NCBI GenBank assembly: GCA_001800515.1
Contig: MGVN01000229.1
Span: 5,604-23,103, forward strand
Direction of reading: 5' to 3'
Length of the DNA stretch: 17,500 bases
From: Elusimicrobia bacterium RIFOXYB2_FULL_49_7
GTDB taxonomy: Bacteria; Fibrobacterota; OXYB2-FULL-49-7
The notes beneath the pieces were generated by a model, which did no database searches, was not told the DNA's origin, and saw only the letters and a program-made list of their open reading frames with translations. The position numbers and the translations under genes are program-made. Positions 7,949 to 14,279 of this stretch are shown piece after piece (position 1 is the first letter of the stretch; the number at the start of each line of letters is the position of its first letter).

Positions 7949-9016
7949 ATGTTGAAACATCATCCCACTTTACGTTATATCCTGACCAGAAGCTTATGGT
8001 ATTTCCTGACCTTTCTAATGGCGGTCACCCTGAATTTCTTTCTTCCCCGGCTGGGCGCCAGCAATCCGGTTGATATCCTCATGACAAAAGTGGGAGCCGG
8101 GTTGGATACCAAAGCCGCACAAGAGAAAGAAGAAGCTTATTTAAAGGAATTCGGTTTGGTGGAAGTCGATGGGAACGGGACGCTACTCCGAACGTCGGAC
8201 GGTCGACCCGTGCGCACCCCGATCTGGAAACAATTTTGTAATTATATTGCGATGTGTTTGAAGGGGGATTTCGGTACGTCATTTCTCAATTATCCGAAAA
8301 AGGTTTCGGATATCATAAAGACGGCACTGCCATGGACCTTTGCCCTCCAGTTTCCCACCATTATTCTGGGCTGGCTTGTGGGCAATGTTCTCGGTGCCCT
8401 GGCGGCTTATAAGCGAGGTATATTCGACAAGGTTCTTTTCCCGTTCTCCTTGCTCTTAAGCGCGGTTCCCTTCTTTGCTTTCGGTATGTTGCTGGTTTAC
8501 CAGTTTGCGATTCGATGGGAGATCTTTCCGGCCATGGGTGGATATGCCGGCGGGCTTATTCCGGGTTTCAATCTTGCTTTTTTCTCCAGTGCGGTCTATC
8601 ATTACGCGCTGCCGTTTTTTTCAATCTTTATTGTTCAAGCCGGCAGCCAGGCCATCGGCATGCGTTCCATGTGCATCTATGAACTGGGTACGGATTACGT
8701 CAAATATGCCAAAGGGCTTGGCATCCGCGAGAACAAGATATTGTATTACCTCTTCCGGAACGCCATGCTGCCCCAGCTGACCGGTTTGGCCTTGTCTTTG
8801 GGCGCCATGATCGGCGGTGCGCTCATCACTGAAATGATATTTTCCTACCCGGGTCTGGGCATGGCCATTCTAACCGCCATCCAGGGCAATGATTACCCCC
8901 TGATACAGGGATGCACTCTGCTGATCACGGTGTGTGTTTTGTTGGCGAATTTCACGGTGGATATCCTGATCGGGTTCCTCGACCCGCGGGTCAGGGCAGG
9001 GCAAAGAGGGAAATAG
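7949..9016 (+). CDS. DppB/OppB-type ABC transporter permease
   Basis: About 355 residues, inner-membrane permease of a family 5 importer. The N-terminal helix and motif LRYILTRSLWYFLTFLMAVTLNFFLPRL is typical of DppB/OppB proteins. A periplasmic segment (about residues 40-110) with IAMCLKGDFGTSF follows, then further membrane helices. The EAA-type cytoplasmic coupling loop is TDYVKYAKGLGIRENKILYY, followed by FRNAMLPQLTGLALSLGAMIGG. ALITEMIFSYPGLGMAILTAI and FLDPRVR near the C-terminus are also diagnostic. The ATG at 7949 lies 8 bases after the stop of the binding protein and gives the standard N-terminus; ATG 7913 in the same frame would overlap that gene. Neither has a clear ribosome site, so translational coupling is likely. 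It should pair with the next permease to form the channel. Confidence 0.92.
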   Translation: MLKHHPTLRYILTRSLWYFLTFLMAVTLNFFLPRLGASNPVDILMTKVGAGLDTKAAQEKEEAYLKEFGLVEVDGNGTLLRTSDGRPVRTPIWKQFCNYIAMCLKGDFGTSFLNYPKKVSDIIKTALPWTFALQFPTIILGWLVGNVLGALAAYKRGIFDKVLFPFSLLLSAVPFFAFGMLLVYQFAIRWEIFPAMGGYAGGLIPGFNLAFFSSAVYHYALPFFSIFIVQAGSQAIGMRSMCIYELGTDYVKYAKGLGIRENKILYYLFRNAMLPQLTGLALSLGAMIGGALITEMIFSYPGLGMAILTAIQGNDYPLIQGCTLLITVCVLLANFTVDILIGFLDPRVRAGQRGK

Positions 9017-9017
9017 C

Positions 9018-9854
9018 ATGAAGATATTCCTCAATCTGCTTAAAACCCCGTCCTTTCTTTTTGGCGCAGGTTGTTTCCTTCTGACGCTTTGTCTGGCGTT
9101 TATTTTTCCTTTCGTGTATCCCATCGACACCGTGACCCGCGTGGGTCTGCCTTATATGCCGCCGTCCGCAAGCCACTGGTTGGGTACGGACCATATGGGT
9201 GTTGATATGGTTTCCCTGATTGTTACGGGCCTGCGCTCCTCCTTGTATGTGGGTTTTCTCGCGGGCATCATTGCAACCGGGATTGGAACGTTGATGGGTA
9301 TCTATGCGGGATTCAAAGGTGGCTGGCAGGACAATATCATCACCATGGTGACCAATCTGTTCATTGTCATACCGTCATTCATCGTGTTGATTCTCATCAG
9401 CAGCAGCCTCAAAGAGGGACGCTCCCTTGCGCTGATTGCCGGAATCATCGGTTGTACTACCTGGACCTGGAGCGCGCGGTCGGTACGCGCGCAGGCATCC
9501 AGTCTCATTGCACGGGATCATATCGCGCTCGCACGCGTCAACGGGACGGGTACGTTCGGCATTCTCCTGTTTCACATCCTGCCTTACCTCATGTCCTATG
9601 TCTTCATGGTGTTCATTCTTCAGATTGCGAGCGGTATTTTATCCGAAGCCGCGATCAGCATGATCGGCCTGGGTCCGTATGATTCCGTGTCGTTAGGCAC
9701 CCTGTTGAATGAGTCCATGAAAAACGAGGCATTGGGCGACGGGGCTTGGTGGGCTTTTGTGCCGGCAGCAGGACTGATCACAATCGTTGTATTCGCTTTT
9801 TATGTCATCAATACTTCCATGGAAGGTGTTTTTAATCCGCGGCTGAGGAAATAG
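9018..9854 (+). CDS. DppC/OppC-type ABC transporter permease
   Basis: A 278-residue inner-membrane permease, second channel subunit. The order fits DppC: an N-terminal helix (FLFGAGCFLLTLCLAFIFPFVYP), the LGTDHMGVDMVSLIVTGLRSS block just before the permease core, the GIYAGFKGG segment, and the EAA loop ARDHIALARVNGTGTFGILL followed by HILPYL. ILSEAAISMIGLG and a C-terminal YVINTSMEGVFNPRLRK complete the family pattern. The ATG follows the previous stop by one base and has a good ribosome site (AGAGGGA around 9004-9010). It lacks the long N-terminal extension of many DppC proteins, so it is on the short side. The tight spacing shows one transcript. Confidence 0.93.
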   Translation: MKIFLNLLKTPSFLFGAGCFLLTLCLAFIFPFVYPIDTVTRVGLPYMPPSASHWLGTDHMGVDMVSLIVTGLRSSLYVGFLAGIIATGIGTLMGIYAGFKGGWQDNIITMVTNLFIVIPSFIVLILISSSLKEGRSLALIAGIIGCTTWTWSARSVRAQASSLIARDHIALARVNGTGTFGILLFHILPYLMSYVFMVFILQIASGILSEAAISMIGLGPYDSVSLGTLLNESMKNEALGDGAWWAFVPAAGLITIVVFAFYVINTSMEGVFNPRLRK

Positions 9855-9865
9855 GGGAACGTTGA

Positions 9866-10837
9866 ATGTCGATATTCGAAGTGGATGATCTTCATTTGCA
9901 TTACCGGACCCGGTTCGGAGAAAAGATACCGGCTGTTTCCGGTGTCTCTTTCGCGCTGGAGCAGGGTGAGGTATTCGGCATTGCGGGCGAATCGGGATGC
10001 GGCAAGTCAACGTTGGTCAACGGGTGTATGGGTCTGTTCATCCCGCCGCTCTATCCCACCTCGGGTGATGTCCGTGTGGCAGGGGAGTCCATTATGAACC
10101 GAACCCCGGCAGACGTGCGGACGAACGTACTGGGGCGCAAGGTCTCCATGATTCCCCAGGGGGCTTTCAATTCCCTGAGTCCGACCCGAAAGATAAAAGA
10201 TATTGCAGCGGATATGATTGAAAGCCATGAAAAAGGGGTGAGCAAAAAGGCGATACATGACCGTTTGCAACAGCGGTTCAGGTTGATCGGTATGGATGCG
10301 GATACGGTGCTCAACGAGTACCCGGTGCGGCTCACGGCAGGGATGCGTCAACGGTGCGTGATTTCCATCTCCACATTGCTCAACCCGCAGGTCGTGATTG
10401 CAGACGAGCCCACGTCCGCACTCGATGTAACCACGCAGAAGGCGGTCATTACCATGGTCTTTGACATGTTGGATAAAGGCATATTTTCCAGTATGATCTT
10501 CATTACGCACGAACTGCCTCTGTTGCGTCATGTTGCCGACCGTATCGCGGTCATGTATGCAGGAGAATTCGTGGAGGTCGGTACAACGGAACAGATTATT
10601 TTCGACCCGCGCCAACCTTATACAAAGGCGTTGATGGGTGCCATGCTCAGTGCGGAAGCGGGGCAAAAGCAGAAAAAGCCTGTGGCCATTGAGGGAGCGC
10701 CGCCCAATCTGGCCAAGCCTATTGTCGGTTGCCGGTTTGCGGGGCGGTGTCCGGAAGCACGACCCGAATGCCACAGGAACAAACAGGATATCCGAATCGT
10801 CGGCAACAGGCAGGTGAGGTGCGATTATGCGGTCTGA
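9866..10837 (+). CDS. DppD/OppD-type ABC transporter ATPase
   Basis: A 323-residue cytoplasmic ATPase. Walker A is GESGCGKST (residues 41-49, K47), the Q-loop is IPQGAFNSLSP, Walker B is VVIADEP (D180, E181) followed by the D-loop SALD, and the switch is H215 (FITHE). The C-terminal oligopeptide/dipeptide transporter domain ends in a four-cysteine set (C289, C295, C302, C319; CRFAGRCPEARPEC...C), like those that bind an iron-sulfur cluster in some DppD proteins. The ABC signature is odd: LTAGMRQR (156-163) instead of LSGGMRQR, so both the Ser and the first Gly are replaced. A good ribosome site (AGGGGA, 9853-9858) precedes the ATG by seven bases. The last 11 bases overlap the start of the next ATPase gene. 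Confidence 0.93.
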   Translation: MSIFEVDDLHLHYRTRFGEKIPAVSGVSFALEQGEVFGIAGESGCGKSTLVNGCMGLFIPPLYPTSGDVRVAGESIMNRTPADVRTNVLGRKVSMIPQGAFNSLSPTRKIKDIAADMIESHEKGVSKKAIHDRLQQRFRLIGMDADTVLNEYPVRLTAGMRQRCVISISTLLNPQVVIADEPTSALDVTTQKAVITMVFDMLDKGIFSSMIFITHELPLLRHVADRIAVMYAGEFVEVGTTEQIIFDPRQPYTKALMGAMLSAEAGQKQKKPVAIEGAPPNLAKPIVGCRFAGRCPEARPECHRNKQDIRIVGNRQVRCDYAV

Positions 10838-11612
10838 GGTCGATGTCTTTGATGCACAGGATGTGACCTGTATTTTCGGCCATGGAAAAAAGGCCGTGAC
10901 GGCCATCGACCGGGTCAGTTTTACCATTGCGGATCAAGAAATTGTCTCATTGGTGGGTGGATCGGGGTGCGGCAAGAGCGTATTGGCAAAGATCATGCTG
11001 GGATTGTTGCATCCGAATTCCGGTCGTTTTTTGTATAAAGGCAATGACATCACCGACCAACGGCGCCATTGGCGCGAAGTCCAGCCCGTGTTTCAGGATC
11101 CGTTCAGTTGTTTCAATCAGTTTTTTACCATCCGATCTCAATTACGGGATTCTTTTGGAATATTGGAACAGAAACCGTCGAAGCAGGAAATGGAGGAGCG
11201 GATCGATCAGGCTTTGCTGGCCGTTAATATCAAGCCGCCTGAGATCGAAGGAAAATATCCTTTTGAGTTGTCGGGGGGTCAGATGCAGCGGATGTTGTTG
11301 GCCAGAATATTCATCATTCGGCCCAAGATTTTAATTGCAGATGAGCCGACCAGTATGGTGGATGCTTGTGTTCGCGCAAATATTTTAGATTATCTCATGA
11401 AGCTCAAGCAGGAATTAAAGATGACCATCGTCTTTATCACGCATGATATCGGTCTGGCGTATTACGTGAGCGATCGGCTGTTTATTATGCATCAGGGCAG
11501 GATTGTCGAGCAAGGGGCGCCGGATGAGGTGACGTTAAGACCTCAGAACGTTCATACGGTTCAATTGTTGGCTGATATTCCGGATATTCACAAACCATGG
11601 ATTTTACGGTAA
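10827..11612 (+). CDS. DppF/OppF-type ABC transporter ATPase
   Basis: A 261-residue ATPase partner of the preceding subunit. Walker A is GGSGCGKS (K50), the Q-loop region is QPVFQDPFSCFN, the signature is a canonical LSGGQMQR (148-155), Walker B is ILIADEP (D172, E173) and the switch is FITHD. The D-loop reads SMVD rather than the usual SALD. It ends soon after the core and has no cysteine-bearing C-terminal oligopeptide domain, so it is shorter than many DppF/OppF proteins; only its partner carries that domain. The ATG overlaps the previous gene by 11 bases with a purine-rich ribosome site (AGGTGAGG) upstream. Its 3' end overlaps the convergent sigma-54 regulator gene by 9 bases (11604-11612), with no room for a terminator between them. 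Confidence 0.92.
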   Translation: MRSEVDVFDAQDVTCIFGHGKKAVTAIDRVSFTIADQEIVSLVGGSGCGKSVLAKIMLGLLHPNSGRFLYKGNDITDQRRHWREVQPVFQDPFSCFNQFFTIRSQLRDSFGILEQKPSKQEMEERIDQALLAVNIKPPEIEGKYPFELSGGQMQRMLLARIFIIRPKILIADEPTSMVDACVRANILDYLMKLKQELKMTIVFITHDIGLAYYVSDRLFIMHQGRIVEQGAPDEVTLRPQNVHTVQLLADIPDIHKPWILR

Positions 11613-13988
11613 TGGGTTATCTGATGCTCCCCGTTTGTCCAATGATTTGACTTCTTTCTTTGTGATTTTAAATTCTTTCAGTTTCCGAAAAAAGGTGGAC
11701 TTGGCCATACCGGATTCCCGGACGGCTCGGGCGATGATGCCGTGATTTATTTCCAATAGATGAAGGAGATGCGCGCGGGTAAAGGCACGTGTATCCCCGA
11801 CCGGCACCTCGGACTCAGATTTTCTTTTTGATGCCGTTGTCTCTGATTTCAGTAGGGCTTTGTCAAGAGCGGCGGTTTCATTGGTGCTGAATAAAATCGC
11901 TTTTTGTATGACATTTTCCAGTTCGCGTATATTGCCGGGCCAGTCATATCGTATCAGTTGTTCATAGTCTTTGGACGTCAGGTGTTTGATGCGGCGGTTG
12001 AATTTTTTAGTATAGATGTCGAGAAAACGATGACACAGCAGGGGGATATCTTCTTTGCGTTCCCGAAGGGGCGGCAGCTGGAATCTGACAATATTCAGCC
12101 GATAGTACAAATCGGAACGGAAAAGCTTCTCATCGACCAGTTGTTTCAATGGTGCGTTTGTGGCCGCGATCAGTCGTGCTTTTACTTGAATCTGATGGTT
12201 CCCGCCAATCGGTGTTACGGTAAAATCCTGGATGAATTGAAGAAGTTTGATCTGAATGGAAAGCGGAATGTTTCCGATTTCATCCAAAAATAGCGTGCCG
12301 CCATCGGCCTCTTCGAAGCGGCCCATTCGTTGTTGCGTGGCTCCTGTAAAAGCTCCTTTTTCATGGCCGAAGAGCTCGCTTTCCAAGAGGGACTGGGGTA
12401 TGGTTGCGCAATCCACTTTGATGAACGGACCGTCCCGGAATCGGCTGATTTGGTGGATATGATGGGCCAGCACCTCTTTGCCGGTACCGGTTTCCCCTTC
12501 AATGAGAATGGAAACCGGTTCGATGGCGGCAATTTCCGCATTCTTTCGAATAATGGTAATGGCCGGCGTTTCTCCGATAAGCGTCGTTTCGTAATAAGAA
12601 TGACGCAGTGCCAGTTCCTTGAAGCGGTCGCGTTCCTGGGAGGCCCGCTCTTTTTCCTGTTCCAATGTACGGATATTGTGTGCATACTGTGTGATGTCGT
12701 TCAAGATGAATACATAATGAAACTGTTTCAGGATATACGTAATCTGGTTGTCGGCTATTTGTCTGAACTGAAATCGGTTTTCCGTGCCTGAGAGGATGTT
12801 TATCTCATTGGAGGCTTGTTCCAATGCCGGCAAACGGGGAGAGGCGTAAACCGTTATCCGTCTGAGAAGAAGGGGCGAAAGGGCTTCGTTGTACAGATAA
12901 GGTTGGGCGGTTTGTAAAAGAGGCGGATTCATGTCCCGATATCCGATCTGGAAGGTATCGTTTAGGAAAAAAGAAAACCGGTTTCCTCTTTTATAAAATT
13001 GTATTCTATATTCTCCGGGAATAAAGTCGTTTTCAAATGTCCTGACGAATAATTCCTCACCTTCCCGTTTCATGACCCATTTTTTCCCTTCGGATAAAGG
13101 TCCCACGAGATATCCTTGATAATCCGGAAAGACCGGATGCTCCTCTTCCGATATGCCGAGCAAGAGGCTCGGCAGATTGCCGTTGTCCGTATAGAGTATC
13201 ATTTCAATCTTGAAATCCTGTTTGGAGAAGTCAAAGGGTTGCCCGATGGGTAAGAGTCCCAGGCCTTGCCTGGAGGGCTCCCAGAAAAGTCCTTGTCCGA
13301 TCTTGCGGGTATCTTTTGTCCGGGTGGCATCTAAGGCCGTCTCGGAATCGGAAAGAAAATCAAAGTGATATTCCACCCGCCATTCCGGTGCATTTAACAG
13401 GTCTCGAAACTCTTTTTCTTGGCCCGTCAGGAGTTCGAGTGGATTTGGGTTGGAGAACGACCAAACAGGCTTGTTTAGCAGTGTTTTGGCTGTTTTACCT
13501 TGTCCTTGAAAAAGATCGAGAAACATCCGGTTGAAAGCGACCAGGTCGCCGTTTCTTGAAAGCACGATAAAAGGCGATTTGTTGAAAGGAAGCAGTTTCG
13601 ACACAAATCCATTGAAACGGATGATTCCAAAAATCTCCCGGTCGTCTGTATGGCAAAAAACGATCTTGGAATAGGGAATGGATGCATGAATCTCATAAAA
13701 GATGTGATAGGATTCAAATAAATTCTTTGAGAGGAATGGGCGGGAGAAAAGATGATCGTTTTCATTGTTGTTATACAGTGGCAATGCGATATCCAAAAGA
13801 GATTCGTCATCCGGAAGGTCGAAAAATTCATACACATTTCTTTTTAAAAGAATCGAATTGAGATTTTGGGGGTTATAGTATGCCGGGGTCACCACTTCCA
13901 ATATCTCGCCGCTTTCTTTTATTCTTAATAATGCATTATATGAGAGATTTTGGAAGAACATTTTAAGCGGAAGTTCTATTTTTTTCAT
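11604..13988 (-). CDS. Sigma-54-dependent transcriptional activator with PAS and inserted jelly-roll-like sensor region
   Basis: A 794-residue enhancer-binding protein. Residues about 468-700 form the AAA+ domain: Walker A GETGTGKE (498-505, K504), the sigma-54-contacting GAFTGA loop (545-550), Walker B GGTLFLDE (D569, E570), LRERKEDIP (arginine-finger region) and [11 protein letters not shown]. Residues about 738-775 are a Fis-type HTH ([20 protein letters not shown]). There is no receiver domain. The N-terminus has a possible PAS-like region (about 14-127), then a PAS start ([21 protein letters not shown], about 140-160). A beta-rich stretch of about 180 residues follows (about 203-385; [35 protein letters not shown]), looking like a concanavalin/LamG-type jelly roll. 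A PAS-like end ([12 protein letters not shown]) and a coiled coil (about 435-465) lead into the AAA+ domain. It is divergent from a gene with a good sigma-54 promoter. The ATG at 13988 has no clear ribosome site. Confidence 0.93.
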   Translation of the reverse strand: MKKIELPLKMFFQNLSYNALLRIKESGEILEVVTPAYYNPQNLNSILLKRNVYEFFDLPDDESLLDIALPLYNNNENDHLFSRPFLSKNLFESYHIFYEIHASIPYSKIVFCHTDDREIFGIIRFNGFVSKLLPFNKSPFIVLSRNGDLVAFNRMFLDLFQGQGKTAKTLLNKPVWSFSNPNPLELLTGQEKEFRDLLNAPEWRVEYHFDFLSDSETALDATRTKDTRKIGQGLFWEPSRQGLGLLPIGQPFDFSKQDFKIEMILYTDNGNLPSLLLGISEEEHPVFPDYQGYLVGPLSEGKKWVMKREGEELFVRTFENDFIPGEYRIQFYKRGNRFSFFLNDTFQIGYRDMNPPLLQTAQPYLYNEALSPLLLRRITVYASPRLPALEQASNEINILSGTENRFQFRQIADNQITYILKQFHYVFILNDITQYAHNIRTLEQEKERASQERDRFKELALRHSYYETTLIGETPAITIIRKNAEIAAIEPVSILIEGETGTGKEVLAHHIHQISRFRDGPFIKVDCATIPQSLLESELFGHEKGAFTGATQQRMGRFEEADGGTLFLDEIGNIPLSIQIKLLQFIQDFTVTPIGGNHQIQVKARLIAATNAPLKQLVDEKLFRSDLYYRLNIVRFQLPPLRERKEDIPLLCHRFLDIYTKKFNRRIKHLTSKDYEQLIRYDWPGNIRELENVIQKAILFSTNETAALDKALLKSETTASKRKSESEVPVGDTRAFTRAHLLHLLEINHGIIARAVRESGMAKSTFFRKLKEFKITKKEVKSLDKRGASDNPLP

Positions 13989-14010
13989 AATTTGTTTTGA
14001 AGAATGATTT

Positions 14011-14040
14011 CTTTACTTTACTTTACTTTACTTTACTTTA
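14011..14040. repeat. Pentanucleotide tandem repeat (CTTTA)6
   Basis: Six exact head-to-tail copies of CTTTA, reading TAAAG on the minus strand, beginning 22 bases upstream of the start codon of the sigma-54 activator gene. It therefore lies in that gene's leader or promoter. Because TAA recurs in all three frames of the repeat, changes in copy number cannot fuse an upstream frame; they would alter spacing in 5-base steps. Perfect short tandem repeats of this kind are known elsewhere as phase-variable elements; that role here is an inference. Confidence 0.9.
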
Positions 14041-14074
14041 ATAATATATATAATTTATTAGCTCTGGAGAGTAG

Positions 14075-14120
14075 AAAAGGTTCTAAAAGAGAGCCATATA
14101 AGACCGATAATAGACCTTTT
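14075..14120. repeat. Interrupted inverted repeat upstream of the sigma-54 promoter, candidate activator-binding region
   Basis: AAAAGG-T-TCTA (14075-14085) pairs with TAGA-CCTTTT (14111-14120), ten base pairs with one bulged T and a 25-base middle. It ends about 70 bases upstream of the -24 element, a usual distance for an upstream activating sequence of a sigma-54 enhancer-binding protein. The arms are AT-rich and the match may be chance; the T run after it could also suggest a poor terminator. Confidence 0.25.
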
Positions 14121-14190
14121 TTTATTTCTAATGTTAACCGGTAAAGTAATAACTAAATGATATTCTTATTGAAAAAGAGGAAACTATTTT

Positions 14191-14206
14191 TGGCCTTCTC
14201 TTTGCT
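14191..14206 (+). promoter_or_regulatory. Sigma-54 (-24/-12) promoter
   Basis: TGGCCTTCTCTTTGCT matches the consensus TGGC-N7-TTGCW with exact spacing: the GG (14192-14193) and GC (14204-14205) pairs are separated by ten bases. Transcription should start near 14216-14218, giving a leader of about 62 bases before the start codon at 14280, which has a strong ribosome site. It points away from the adjacent sigma-54 activator gene, the classic arrangement of an activator and its divergent target. Confidence 0.85.
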
Positions 14207-14269
14207 GTTATAAAGAAAAGAGTAAGTGGGCTTCATCTATTAATAATTGAAAGTATAGATAGTAAGATT

Positions 14270-14276
14270 AGGAGGT
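14270..14276 (+). promoter_or_regulatory. Strong ribosome binding site
   Basis: AGGAGGT lies three bases before the ATG at 14280 and fixes that start. The same element with the same spacing precedes the porin-like gene at 427 (AGGAGGTTTCATG there, AGGAGGTTTTATG here), suggesting both encode abundant envelope proteins. Confidence 0.85.
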
Positions 14277-14279
14277 TTT

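Larger units (their letters stand above)
13989..14279. promoter_or_regulatory. Divergent regulatory spacer between the sigma-54 activator and the secreted protein gene
   Basis: A 291-base AT-rich spacer. From the activator side outward it holds a CTTTA tandem repeat, an AT-rich -10-like TATATATTAT (14041-14050 on the minus strand, no -35 seen), an interrupted inverted repeat at 14075-14120, paired AGACC direct repeats 11 bases apart (14101-14105 and 14112-14116), and a sigma-54 promoter at 14191-14206. The leader before 14280 contains a weak hairpin, ATCTAT (14235-14240) with ATAGAT (14255-14260). No small gene was found in it. Confidence 0.7.

Noticed and set aside
10007..10927. Minus-strand open frame of 306 codons across the two ATPase genes
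   Set aside because: It spans two conserved coding regions, and its composition (many His and Arg, no motifs) is that of an antisense shadow.
14011..14040. CTTTA repeats as a CRISPR array or iteron-type origin
   Set aside because: The unit is only 5 bases with no spacers, and no replication or Cas gene is nearby; it is a simple sequence repeat.
14235..14260. Leader hairpin ATCTAT/ATAGAT as a riboswitch
   Set aside because: A single six-pair AT-rich stem with a 14-base loop matches no riboswitch class known to me.
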